Assembly (NCBI RefSeq): GCF_011684115.1
Contig: NZ_JAADJV010000001.1
Span: 682,001 to 746,000, forward strand
Length of the DNA stretch: 64,000 bases
From: Rahnella aceris
Lineage (GTDB): Bacteria; Pseudomonadota; Gammaproteobacteria; Enterobacterales; Enterobacteriaceae
Direction: 5' to 3'
Positions 9,639-18,413 of this stretch are shown piece after piece (the first letter of the stretch is position 1; every line of letters starts with the position of its first letter). A program made the translations under genes and the position numbers. Below the pieces are notes generated by a model. That model was given only the letters and a program-made list of their open reading frames with translations, searched no databases and was not told where the DNA came from.

Positions 9639-11759
9639 ATGAACTCTTTGTTTGCCAGCACGGCGCGTGGACTGGAAGAACTGTTAAAAAGCGAACTGGA
9701 AACGCTGGGTGCGCAAGCCTGTAAAGTTGTGCAGGGAGGGGTGCATTTTGAAGGTGACGATCGCCTGCTGTACCGCAGCTTATTGTGGAGCCGTCTGGCT
9801 TCGCGCATCCTGTTGCCGCTGAACGAATTCAAAGTTCACAGCGATCTGGATCTTTATCTTGGCGTGATGGCGATCGACTGGCCGGCCGTTTTTGGCGTGG
9901 AAAAAACCTTCGCTGTGCATTTCAGCGGCCTGAATGACGAAATCCGTAACAGCCAGTACGGTGCACTGAAAGTGAAGGACGCCATCGTCGACAGCTTTAC
10001 CCGCAAAATGGACGAACGTCCGAATGTGGCGAAACAGCAGCCCGACATCCGCGTAAACGTCTTCCTGCAACGTGATACCGCCAGCGTCGCGCTGGATCTC
10101 AGCGGCGAAGGCCTGCATCAGCGCGGCTACCGCGATCTGACCGGTCAGGCGCCGCTGAAAGAAAACCTGGCAGCAGCGATTGTAATGCGCTCCGGCTGGC
10201 AGGCGGGCACACCGATGGTCGATCCGATGTGTGGTTCCGGGACATTGCTGATTGAAGCGGCAATGATCGCTGCCGATCGCGCGCCGGGCTTACATCGTCA
10301 GCACTGGGGCTTTACCGGCTGGAATAAATTTGACGCTGAACTGTGGCGCGAACTGACCGCAGAAGCGCAGGTTCGTACCCGCCGTGCGGTGCAGGAAACC
10401 ACGTCCCGTTTCTTCGGTTCTGATATCGACCGTCGCGTGATTGAGATGGCGCGTGCGAACGCCCGTCGCGCTGGTGTTGCGGAACTGATCAGCTTTGAAG
10501 CCTCAGAAGTTGGGAAACTGGTGAATCCGCTGCCGGAAGGCCCGGTGGGTACGGTCATCAGCAACCCGCCATACGGCGAGCGTCTGGAAAGCGAACCGGC
10601 ATTGATTGCGCTGCATAACATGCTCGGCCGCATCATGAAGACCAAATTTGGTGGCTGGCAGTTGTCGCTGTTCAGTGCGTCACCGGAATTGCTGAGCTGC
10701 CTGCAACTGCGTGCTGAGCGCCAGTTCAAAGCTAAAAACGGCCCGCTGGAATGTGTGCAGAAAAACTATCAGCTGGCAGAAAACCCGACGGGTGCGGCCG
10801 GTACGCAAATGGCGGAAGATTACGCTAACCGCCTGCGTAAAAACGTCAAAAAACTGGAAAAATGGGCCAAACAGCAGGGCATTGAATGCTATCGCCTGTA
10901 TGATGCCGATTTGCCGGATTATAACGTTGCGGTTGACCGCTATGGCAGCAAAGTGGTGGTGCAGGAATATGCGCCGCCAAAAACGGTTGATGCACAAAAA
11001 GCCCGTCAGCGCTTGTTTGACGTGATAAACGCCACCCTGTCTGTACTGGATATTTCATCCAGCCAGTTGATCCTGAAAACCCGTGAGCGCCAGAAAGGCA
11101 CCAGTCAGTACGAGAAACTGGCGCAGAAAGGTGAGTTCCTGCTGGTTGAGGAATTCAACGCTAAACTGTGGGTTAACCTGACGGATTATCTCGATACCGG
11201 CTTGTTCCTTGATCACCGCATCGCCCGCAAAATGCTGGGTGAAATGAGCAAAGGTAAAGACTTCCTTAACCTGTTTGCTTACACCGGTACCGCCAGTGTT
11301 CATGCTGGCCTGGGCGGCGCGCGCAGCACGACCACGGTAGATATGTCCCGCACATATCTGGAATGGGCGGAAAAGAACCTGCGTGCCAACGATCTGACCG
11401 GCCGCCAGCATCGACTTATCCAGGCGGATTGCCTGTCTTATCTGGGCATGTGTGACGAACAGTTTGATGTGATCTTTATCGATCCACCGACGTTCTCCAA
11501 CTCGAAACGTATGGCCGAAAGTTTTGACGTACAGCGTGATCATCTGGCTCTGATGAAAGATCTGAAACGCATTTTACGTCGCAACGGCACCATTATGTTC
11601 TCCAACAACAAGCGCGGTTTCCAGATGGATCTCGACGGACTGAGTAAACTGGGGCTGAGCGCGAAAGAAATCACCAGCCAAACCCTGTCACAGGATTTCG
11701 CCCGTAATCGTCAGATTCATAACTGCTGGCTGCTGTCCCATGCCGGCGAGGAAAAATAA
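9639..11759 (+). CDS. rlmL: 23S rRNA methyltransferase RlmL/RlmK, bifunctional
   Basis: Two fused SAM-dependent methyltransferases that make m2G2445 (N-terminal half) and m7G2069 (C-terminal half) in 23S rRNA. The 706-residue protein (E. coli 702) has a THUMP RNA-binding domain at about 43-155, a first catalytic motif NPPY at 309-312 and a second, DPPT, near 615-618. [15 protein letters not shown] is the first SAM motif and [18 protein letters not shown] the second. Only 5 bases separate its stop from uup, so the two are probably co-transcribed. Confidence 0.97.
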   Translation: MNSLFASTARGLEELLKSELETLGAQACKVVQGGVHFEGDDRLLYRSLLWSRLASRILLPLNEFKVHSDLDLYLGVMAIDWPAVFGVEKTFAVHFSGLNDEIRNSQYGALKVKDAIVDSFTRKMDERPNVAKQQPDIRVNVFLQRDTASVALDLSGEGLHQRGYRDLTGQAPLKENLAAAIVMRSGWQAGTPMVDPMCGSGTLLIEAAMIAADRAPGLHRQHWGFTGWNKFDAELWRELTAEAQVRTRRAVQETTSRFFGSDIDRRVIEMARANARRAGVAELISFEASEVGKLVNPLPEGPVGTVISNPPYGERLESEPALIALHNMLGRIMKTKFGGWQLSLFSASPELLSCLQLRAERQFKAKNGPLECVQKNYQLAENPTGAAGTQMAEDYANRLRKNVKKLEKWAKQQGIECYRLYDADLPDYNVAVDRYGSKVVVQEYAPPKTVDAQKARQRLFDVINATLSVLDISSSQLILKTRERQKGTSQYEKLAQKGEFLLVEEFNAKLWVNLTDYLDTGLFLDHRIARKMLGEMSKGKDFLNLFAYTGTASVHAGLGGARSTTTVDMSRTYLEWAEKNLRANDLTGRQHRLIQADCLSYLGMCDEQFDVIFIDPPTFSNSKRMAESFDVQRDHLALMKDLKRILRRNGTIMFSNNKRGFQMDLDGLSKLGLSAKEITSQTLSQDFARNRQIHNCWLLSHAGEEK

Positions 11760-11764
11760 AGTTT

Positions 11765-13669
11765 ATGTCGTTAATTAGTATGTCAGGTGCCTGGCTGTCA
11801 TTCAGTGACTCGCCGCTGTTGGATAACACCGAATTACACATCGAGCCGAATGAGCGTGTCTGTCTGGTTGGCCGTAACGGTGCCGGTAAATCGACGCTGA
11901 TGATGATCCTGAACCGCGAAGTGCCGCTCGATGACGGGCGTATCGTGTATGAGCAGGATTTGATTGTTGCGCGTCTGCAACAGGATCCGCCGCGCAATGT
12001 CGAAGGTACGGTGTTTGATTTCGTCTCCGAAGGTGTGTTCGAGCAGGCTGAACATCTGAAGGCGTATCACGCGATTTCGCATCTGGTTGAAACCGACCCG
12101 AGCGAAAAGAACATGAACAAACTGGCTCAGGTGATGGAGATCCTCGATCATCAGGGCCTGTGGCAGCTCGACAGCCGTATCAACGAAGTATTGCTGAAGC
12201 TGGGTCTGGATGCAGATACAGAGCTGAAATCCCTGTCCGGCGGCTGGCTGCGTAAAGCGGCGCTGGGCCGTGCTCTGGTCAGCGCGCCTCATATTCTGCT
12301 GCTCGATGAACCGACGAACCATCTGGATATCGAAAGTATCGCGTGGCTGGAAGATTTCCTGAAGGAATTCCAGGGCAGCATTATCTTCATTTCCCATGAC
12401 CGTTCTTTCATCCGCAATATGGCGACGCGCATTGTCGATCTTGATCGCGGCAAACTGGTGTCTTATCCAGGTAATTACGAAGCCTATCTGCTGGCAAAAG
12501 AAGAAGCCTTACGCGTTGAAGAACTGCAGAACGCCGAGTTTGATAAAAAACTGGCGCAGGAAGAAGTGTGGATCCGTCAGGGTATCAAAGCCCGCCGTAC
12601 CCGCAACGAAGGCCGCGTACGCGCTCTGAAAGCCCTGCGTAAAGAGCGTTCCGATCGCCGGGAAGTGATGGGCACCGCCAAAATGCAGGTGGTCGAAGCC
12701 GCGAGTTCAGGCAAGATTGTCTTTGAAATGGAAGACGTTTATTACAGCATTGCCGGAAAACAACTGGTGAGCAACTTCTCTGCGCAAGTCATGCGTGGTG
12801 ATAAAATTGCGCTGATTGGCCCGAACGGTTGTGGTAAAACGACGTTGCTGAAACTGATGTTAAGTAAAATTCAGGCAGACAGCGGCCGTGTTCACTGCGG
12901 TACTAAACTGGAAGTGGCGTACTTCGACCAGCACCGTGCTGAGCTGGATCCTGAGCGTACGGTGATGGATAACCTGGCCGAAGGTAAGCAGGAAGTGATG
13001 GTCAATGGCCGTGCACGCCATGTACTGGGCTACCTGCAGGATTTCCTGTTCCACCCGAAACGTGCCATGACACCGGTAAAAGCGCTGTCAGGTGGCGAAC
13101 GTAACCGCCTTCTGCTGGCAAAATTATTCCTGCGCCCAAGCAACCTGTTGATCCTCGATGAACCGACCAACGACCTGGATGTGGAAACTCTTGAACTCCT
13201 GGAAGAGATGATCGACAGCTATCAGGGCACGGTACTGCTGGTGAGTCATGATCGTGAATTCGTTGATAACTCGGCAACCGAATGCTGGATTTATGAAGGC
13301 GATGGCGTGATCAACAGCTATGTCGGTGGTTACCATGATGCACAGCATCAGCGCCGCAACCAGAAGCCAATCCGTCAGGCGGTGACCACGGAAAATAAAC
13401 CCGCTGCACAACCTAAAGCAGAACCGGCCAAACGCACCGCGAATAAGCTCAGCTATAATCAGCAACGTGAGCTGGAACAATTGCCTTCGCAAATCAGCAC
13501 TCTGGAAGAAAAAATCAGTGCCTTGCAACAGCAAATGAGCGATGCGAATTTCTTCACCCTTCCTCATGAAGAAACGCAGCAGGTGCTCACCGCTTTCGCT
13601 GCCGCAGAGCTTGAGTTAGAGCAGGCGTTTGAACGTTGGGAAGCGCTGGAAGCGCAGAAGAACGCTTAA
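11765..13669 (+). CDS. uup: ABC-F ATPase Uup
   Basis: Cytoplasmic ABC-F protein without membrane domain; family members act on ribosomes, and Uup is linked to precise transposon excision and Holliday-junction binding in E. coli. It has 634 residues with two ATPase domains: Walker A GRNGAGKS at 36-43 and GPNGCGKT at 352-359; signatures LSGGWLRK and LSGGERNR; Walker B LLLDEPTNHLD and LILDEPTNDLD. The inter-domain linker is basic (IKARRTRNEGRVRALKALR). The C-terminal 75 residues form the predicted coiled coil that binds DNA in E. coli Uup. Sits 5 bases after rlmL. Confidence 0.96.
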   Translation: MSLISMSGAWLSFSDSPLLDNTELHIEPNERVCLVGRNGAGKSTLMMILNREVPLDDGRIVYEQDLIVARLQQDPPRNVEGTVFDFVSEGVFEQAEHLKAYHAISHLVETDPSEKNMNKLAQVMEILDHQGLWQLDSRINEVLLKLGLDADTELKSLSGGWLRKAALGRALVSAPHILLLDEPTNHLDIESIAWLEDFLKEFQGSIIFISHDRSFIRNMATRIVDLDRGKLVSYPGNYEAYLLAKEEALRVEELQNAEFDKKLAQEEVWIRQGIKARRTRNEGRVRALKALRKERSDRREVMGTAKMQVVEAASSGKIVFEMEDVYYSIAGKQLVSNFSAQVMRGDKIALIGPNGCGKTTLLKLMLSKIQADSGRVHCGTKLEVAYFDQHRAELDPERTVMDNLAEGKQEVMVNGRARHVLGYLQDFLFHPKRAMTPVKALSGGERNRLLLAKLFLRPSNLLILDEPTNDLDVETLELLEEMIDSYQGTVLLVSHDREFVDNSATECWIYEGDGVINSYVGGYHDAQHQRRNQKPIRQAVTTENKPAAQPKAEPAKRTANKLSYNQQRELEQLPSQISTLEEKISALQQQMSDANFFTLPHEETQQVLTAFAAAELELEQAFERWEALEAQKNA

Positions 13670-13750
13670 CACTGCCTCATGATTGGCAACCGGATAAAGG
13701 GAAGGCCGGTTGCCGATATTCGTAGTCTTTCCGCTGTTGAGGAGTCGATA

Positions 13751-15022
13751 GTGTGTTCTGACGCCCATGATCATGACCCGCACATATTATGTCCCCAATG
13801 CGATATGCTGGTGGCAATACCCGGCCTGCACATCGGGCAAAAAGCGGTGTGTCCCCGTTGCCACACTACGCTAACCTCCCGCTGGAATGAGCCTCGAAGA
13901 CGTCCTGTCGGTTATGCCATCAGTGCGTTGTTCATGCTGTTGCTGGCCAATCTCTTTCCTTTCGTCAATATGAATGTTGCCGGGCTGAGCAGCGAAGTCA
14001 CGCTGGTGCAAATCCCTCAGGTTCTGGTTTCAGAAGACTATGCCAGCATGGCGTCGTTATTCATGATCGTGGTGCAACTGCTCCCGGCCATCTGCATGCT
14101 GTCCATTATCATCCTCTGCCAGAGTTTCAATATTCCCGTTCGCTGGAAAGTTGTCATTGCCCGGACCTTATTCCAACTGAAAGCCTGGTGTATGGTCGAG
14201 ATTTTCCTTGCCGGGGTACTGGTCAGCTTCGTGAAACTCATGGCTTATGGCGACGTGGGCGTGGGCAGCAGTTTTTATCCCTATGTCCTGTTTTGCCTTC
14301 TGCAATTGCGTGCCTTTCAATGCACTGACCGTCTTTGGATATGGCAGCACATCGAACCTGCTCCGGCGGTAGATCAGCCACTGCGCATGGGAGAAAGCGG
14401 TCTGCGTCAGGGTCTGCGATCCTGTCATTGCTGCATGGCAATTTTACCGGTTGATCAGAAAGAATGCGGCCGTTGCAAAACCCATGGTCATGCACGGCGT
14501 AAAAATAGTCTGCAATGGACAATGGCTCTGCTGGTGACCTCCGTTCTGCTGTATATCCCGGCAAATCTGTTGCCTATCATGATCACTCAGGTACTGGGTA
14601 ATCCGATACCGTCTACGATTATGGCCGGGGTGGCGCTGTTATGGAGCGAAGGTTCCTATCCCGTGGCTCTGGTTATTTTGATCGCCAGTATTATGGTACC
14701 GACGCTCAAAATGATCGCTATTGGCTGGCTATGCTGGGATGCGAACAGTAATAAAGAGATCGACAGGGAACGATTACATGTCATTTACGAGGTGGTTGAG
14801 TTCGTTGGCCGCTGGTCAATGATCGACGTGTTTGTTATTGCGGTACTGGCGGCGCTGGTGAGAATGGGGCAACTGATGAGTATTTATCCGGATATTGGCG
14901 CGCTGCTGTTCGCCGGCGTAGTTATCCTCACCATGTTTGCCGCAACGACATTTGACCCAAGGCTCATTTGGGATCGTGCTGGAATGAAGTCTACAAAGGA
15001 GCCACAAGATGGCGGGAAATAA
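13751..15022 (+). CDS. pqiA: Intermembrane transport protein PqiA
   Basis: Inner-membrane partner of the PqiB MCE protein in the PqiABC envelope system, induced by paraquat in E. coli. I choose the GTG at 13751: it has TGAGGAG 6-7 bases upstream and gives 423 residues against 417 in E. coli; a 24-codon extension to 13679 has no match. There are two zinc-ribbon pairs (CPQC...CPRC near the N-terminus; CHCC...CGRC near 220-250), each followed by hydrophobic segments of the PqiA domain, about eight membrane spans in all. Overlaps pqiB by 14 bp. Confidence 0.93.
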   Translation: MCSDAHDHDPHILCPQCDMLVAIPGLHIGQKAVCPRCHTTLTSRWNEPRRRPVGYAISALFMLLLANLFPFVNMNVAGLSSEVTLVQIPQVLVSEDYASMASLFMIVVQLLPAICMLSIIILCQSFNIPVRWKVVIARTLFQLKAWCMVEIFLAGVLVSFVKLMAYGDVGVGSSFYPYVLFCLLQLRAFQCTDRLWIWQHIEPAPAVDQPLRMGESGLRQGLRSCHCCMAILPVDQKECGRCKTHGHARRKNSLQWTMALLVTSVLLYIPANLLPIMITQVLGNPIPSTIMAGVALLWSEGSYPVALVILIASIMVPTLKMIAIGWLCWDANSNKEIDRERLHVIYEVVEFVGRWSMIDVFVIAVLAALVRMGQLMSIYPDIGALLFAGVVILTMFAATTFDPRLIWDRAGMKSTKEPQDGGK

Positions 15023-16661
15023 CATGGCAGAGCATGACGGAACTGCCAAAGTAGAGAAAATTAAACGCTGGTCGCCAGTGTGGATCGTACCGATCGTCAC
15101 TGCGCTGATTGGCGCGTGGATCCTGTTTTATCACTACAGCCATCAGGGCCCGGAAGTCACGCTGATCACTACCACTGCTGAGGGTATCGAAGGTGGCAAA
15201 ACCACCATCAAAAGCCGTAACGTCGATGTCGGTAAAGTAGAGTCCGTTACGCTTAGCGATGATTTACAACAAGTTATCATCAAAGCACGACTGAACACCG
15301 GCATGGAAAAAATGCTGCGCGGGGACTCTGTTTTTTGGGTAGTGAAACCGCAAATCGGACGTGAAGGCATCTCCGGTCTGGGCACATTATTGTCCGGCGC
15401 TTATATTCAGCTGCAGCCGGGTAACAAGGGGGGAGAAAAATCAGAATATAAACTGGATGACTCCCCCCCGCTGGCTTCACCTGATGCGAAAGGGATCCGC
15501 GTGAGTCTGGAAAGTGAGCGTTCCGGTCAGCTGAGTCCAGGCGACCCGGTGTTGTTCCGGGGTTTCCAGGTCGGTACGGTGGAAACCAGTCACTTTGATC
15601 CGAAAGCACGTAACATCAAATACCAGCTTTTCATCCGTGCGCCTTACGACACACTGGTAACTGATAACGTGCGTTTCTGGAAAGACAGCGGCGTGAACTT
15701 CGATATGTCTGCCGCCGGTATGCGTGTCGAAATGGGGTCACTGACCACGTTATTTAGTGGTGGTGTCAGCTTTGATATTCCGAATGGCTGGACGCAGGGC
15801 AACGAAGCCAAAAATGGTGACAGTTATAAGCTCTTTGATGATCAGAAAAGCATTCAGGAATCGCTGTATACCCGTCACACGGATTACGTGATGTTCTTCT
15901 CGGATTCTATTCGCGGTCTGCAACCTGGCGCACCTGTTGAATTCCGTGGTATTCGTCTGGGTACTGTGGCCGAAGTGCCTTATCCGATGAATGTGGTGAA
16001 ACAGCAGATGTCGGACGATTATCGTATTCCTGTGCTGATCCGCATTGAACCCGATCGCTTCGTTCAACTGCTGGGCAGTAATTTCAATATTGAAGATCAT
16101 ATCCGTGACGGTATTGCTCAGGGTCTGCGTGCTTCGATGAAATCCGCCAACCTGTTAACAGGGGCGATGTATATCGATCTGGATTTCTATCCGAATGAAA
16201 AACCGTGGAAAGGGCCGCTGGAAATTGGCGGGCATAAATTGTTGCCGACGGTGAGCGGAGGCTTTGCACAGATTCAGCAAAAACTGATGACAACCCTCGA
16301 TAAGATCAACAATTTGCCAATCGAACCGATGATGCGCGAAGCGACAAGTACGCTGGCTGAAAGTCAGAGGACGATGAAGTCAACGCAGAAAACGATTGAG
16401 TCTCTGAACGCGATTGTCAGCAGTAAAGAGATGAAAAATCTGCCTCAGGATATGCAGCAGACGCTGATTCAGTTGAACCGCAGCCTGAAAGGCTTCCAGC
16501 CTGGTTCGCCAGCGTACGGCAATCTGGTCGGCGATATGCAGAGTCTGGATAAAACCCTGCGTGAGCTGCAACCGGTATTGAAAACGCTGAATCAGAAAAG
16601 TAACGCACTGATTTTCGCTGCCCCAGGGCAAGATGATCCTCAGCCGAAGAAGGCCAAATAA
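15009..16661 (+). CDS. pqiB: MCE-family intermembrane transport protein PqiB
   Basis: Periplasm-spanning protein with one N-terminal membrane anchor (about residues 24-43, VWIVPIVTALIGAWILF) and three MCE domains (about 45-150, 160-270 and 285-395). A long helical C-terminal needle (about 420-530) follows. In E. coli it forms a hexameric tube for lipid traffic between the membranes. 550 residues against 546. The ATG at 15009 has AAAGGAG upstream, so I prefer it over the one at 15024. Its TAA shares bases with the pqiC start, a sign of coupling. Confidence 0.95.
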   Translation: MAGNNMAEHDGTAKVEKIKRWSPVWIVPIVTALIGAWILFYHYSHQGPEVTLITTTAEGIEGGKTTIKSRNVDVGKVESVTLSDDLQQVIIKARLNTGMEKMLRGDSVFWVVKPQIGREGISGLGTLLSGAYIQLQPGNKGGEKSEYKLDDSPPLASPDAKGIRVSLESERSGQLSPGDPVLFRGFQVGTVETSHFDPKARNIKYQLFIRAPYDTLVTDNVRFWKDSGVNFDMSAAGMRVEMGSLTTLFSGGVSFDIPNGWTQGNEAKNGDSYKLFDDQKSIQESLYTRHTDYVMFFSDSIRGLQPGAPVEFRGIRLGTVAEVPYPMNVVKQQMSDDYRIPVLIRIEPDRFVQLLGSNFNIEDHIRDGIAQGLRASMKSANLLTGAMYIDLDFYPNEKPWKGPLEIGGHKLLPTVSGGFAQIQQKLMTTLDKINNLPIEPMMREATSTLAESQRTMKSTQKTIESLNAIVSSKEMKNLPQDMQQTLIQLNRSLKGFQPGSPAYGNLVGDMQSLDKTLRELQPVLKTLNQKSNALIFAAPGQDDPQPKKAK

Positions 16662-17227
16662 TGATGAAATGGATACCTGTCGTCTTAGCATTATTCCTGA
16701 CTGCCTGTAGCAGCAGTGATCAGAAAACCTACTACCAGTTGCCTGTGCTGAGCAGCACCGTAACAACAGGTAGCGTGATGTCTGCAGGTGCCGTACAGCG
16801 GCATCTGTGGGTTGAGCGGGTGAGTGTTGCTGATTATCTGGCAGGGTCAGGGCTGGTATATCAGACCAATGATGTGCAGTACACGCTGACCCAGAATAAT
16901 CTCTGGGCCAGTCCGTTGGATCAGCAACTACAGCAAGCACTGGTCACCTATTTACGCCGGGACTTGCCGGGCTCGCTGGTTTCCACTCAGGCGGCGAATA
17001 CCGACGATCAGGATGTGCTGAACGTTAATGTCACCGGTTTCCATGGCCGCTATGACGGTATTGTGATCGTCAGTGGCAGCTGGAGCCTGACACGCAACGG
17101 GCAGATGATTCAGCGTGATTTCACCCTGAATCTCAAGCAAAACGAAGATGGTTATGACGCGCTGGTCAGAACGTTGGCTACCGGCTGGCAGCAAGAAGCG
17201 GGCCAGATTGCTGCGCAGATAAGATGA
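16661..17227 (+). CDS. pqiC: Outer-membrane lipoprotein PqiC
   Basis: Lipoprotein of the PqiABC system, attached to the inner face of the outer membrane and thought to dock the PqiB tube. 188 residues with a lipobox LTAC (Cys at about 16) after a short hydrophobic signal. The residues after Cys are Ser-Ser-Ser, with no Asp at +2, consistent with outer-membrane sorting. It is the last gene of the operon (ABC_trans_aux family) and is followed by a clear terminator. Confidence 0.94.
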   Translation: MMKWIPVVLALFLTACSSSDQKTYYQLPVLSSTVTTGSVMSAGAVQRHLWVERVSVADYLAGSGLVYQTNDVQYTLTQNNLWASPLDQQLQQALVTYLRRDLPGSLVSTQAANTDDQDVLNVNVTGFHGRYDGIVIVSGSWSLTRNGQMIQRDFTLNLKQNEDGYDALVRTLATGWQQEAGQIAAQIR

Positions 17228-17263
17228 CGTTTTTTTAAGCTTAATATTTTTTAAGTTAAAGAT

Positions 17264-17306
17264 AAAAAATCCCGGTTTCTGACCTGACAGACACCGGGAT
17301 TTTTTT
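17264..17306 (+). terminator. Terminator of the rlmL-uup-pqiABC run
   Basis: Stem AAAAATCCCGGT...ACCGGGATTTTT with a further TCTG/CAGA pairing inside, then seven T. Starts 37 bases after the pqiC stop. Confidence 0.9.
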
Positions 17307-17502
17307 ATGGGGATCAGCCAGATGAGGGATTAACTGGCGCGATTATTTTGTGCACAATCCAATAATATAGCTCACGAATGTGACATTGGCGTGAATTTTG
17401 CGCATTGACCTCTCCTCATATTGCAGCTATTTGTTAGATGTGGACGCAGAAGCGGGCCACTGTTTTCTTTCCACCTGACCTGAATAATGAGGGATACAAG
17501 GC

Positions 17503-17670
17503 ATGAAGAGACAAAAACGCGATCGCCTGGAACGGGCACAATCACGTGGATATCAAGCAGGTATTGGCGGACGCTCAAAAGAGATTTGTCCGTACCAATC
17601 ATTAGATGCCCGATCACACTGGCTCGGGGGTTGGCGACAAGCCATGGAGGACAGGGCTGTTACCGCTTAA
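17503..17670 (+). CDS. rmf: Ribosome modulation factor
   Basis: Fifty-five-residue basic protein that pairs 70S ribosomes into inactive 100S dimers in stationary phase. The reading frame begins MKRQKRDRLERAQSRGYQAG and ends WRQAMEDRAVTA. It matches E. coli RMF (55 residues) through most of its length, with the conserved CPYQ and WLGGWRQAMED segments. Too short for many ORF filters. Lies between pqiC and fabA, as in E. coli, and has its own terminator. In E. coli it is controlled by ppGpp and growth rate; a promoter in the 195 bp after the pqiC terminator is expected but not clearly seen. Confidence 0.95.
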   Translation: MKRQKRDRLERAQSRGYQAGIGGRSKEICPYQSLDARSHWLGGWRQAMEDRAVTA

Positions 17671-17696
17671 GCGGCTACCCTGTCAGAATAAGGAAC

Positions 17697-17725
17697 AACC
17701 TCCGCTGTGCGCGGAGGTTTTTGTT
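17697..17725 (+). terminator. Terminator after rmf
   Basis: Perfect 9-bp stem AACCTCCGC / GCGGAGGTT with loop TGTGC, followed by TTTGTTT. Begins 26 bases after the rmf stop. Confidence 0.9.
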
Positions 17726-17764
17726 TGTGGCAAATACCATCCCTGTTCGCTGAAAAACACGCAT

Positions 17765-17798
17765 AAAAAACGGCGAGCCCATCAGACTCACCGTTTTA
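17765..17798 (-). terminator. Terminator of fabA
   Basis: On the minus strand AAACGGTGAG pairs with CTCGCCGTTT (one mismatch) and a run of T follows. Lies 23 bases after the fabA stop. Confidence 0.8.
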
Positions 17799-17820
17799 TC
17801 AGACTCAGCAACAGGCTCTC

Positions 17821-18339
17821 TTAGAAAGCAGCCGCGTCTTTGAACAAACCCACTTTCAGATCAGTTGCGGTGTAAATCACCACACCATCAACCAGCACTT
17901 CACCATCAGCTACGCCCATGATCAGTTTACGGTTGATAACACGTTTGAAATTCAGGCGGTAGGTGACCAGTTTTGCGGTTGGCAGAACCTGACCAGTGAA
18001 TTTAACTTCACCCACACCCAGTGCGCGGCCTTTGCCTTCGCCACCGAGCCAGCCCAGATAGAAGCCCACTAACTGCCACATGGCATCCAGACCCAGACAA
18101 CCAGGCATTACCGGATCGCCAATAAAGTGACAACCAAAGAACCACAGATCAGGGTTGATATCTAATTCAGCTTCAACATAGCCTTTGCCATGGGTGCCGC
18201 CGTCTTCTTGCATCTTAACGATACGATCCATCATCAGCATATTGCCTGATGGTAACGGAGGGCCACCAGCGCCGAACAGTTCACTGCGGCCAGAAGCTAT
18301 GAGGTCTTCTTTCGTATAGGAATCGCGTTTATCTACCAT
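17821..18339 (-). CDS. fabA: 3-hydroxydecanoyl-ACP dehydratase/isomerase FabA
   Basis: Cytoplasmic enzyme that dehydrates 3-hydroxydecanoyl-ACP and isomerises the product to cis-3-decenoyl-ACP, the branch point for unsaturated fatty acids. 172 residues, as in E. coli. The hot-dog fold active site is visible in [20 protein letters not shown], with the catalytic His and, 14 residues on, the catalytic Asp. The N-terminal [13 protein letters not shown] is the family start. Regulated in E. coli by FadR (activation) and FabR (repression); good matches for both sites lie just upstream. Confidence 0.97.
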   Translation of the reverse strand: MVDKRDSYTKEDLIASGRSELFGAGGPPLPSGNMLMMDRIVKMQEDGGTHGKGYVEAELDINPDLWFFGCHFIGDPVMPGCLGLDAMWQLVGFYLGWLGGEGKGRALGVGEVKFTGQVLPTAKLVTYRLNFKRVINRKLIMGVADGEVLVDGVVIYTATDLKVGLFKDAAAF

Positions 18340-18377
18340 GTTCTATGTAAGCCTTATTTTAATGAAGGGCGAAGTTT

Positions 18378-18395
18378 AGCGAACAGCTGTAAGCT
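18378..18395. promoter_or_regulatory. FabR-type operator of fabA
   Basis: AGCGAACAGCTGTAAGCT agrees at 14 of 18 positions with the E. coli fabA FabR palindrome as I remember it (AGCGTACACGTGTTAGCT). It sits 39 bp upstream of the fabA start, where that site is expected. Confidence 0.65.
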
Positions 18396-18396
18396 G

Positions 18397-18413
18397 AACA
18401 ACTCCGATCAGCT
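18397..18413 (-). promoter_or_regulatory. FadR-type activator site of fabA
   Basis: On the minus strand AGCTGATCGGAGTTGTT is nearly the E. coli fabA FadR site (AACTGATCGGACTTGTT, from memory). It abuts the FabR-type site, as in E. coli, and runs into the last codons and stop of ycbZ. Confidence 0.65.

Noticed and set aside
17372..17617. 81-codon frame antisense to rmf
   Set aside because: Overlaps the well-supported rmf gene and has no family features.
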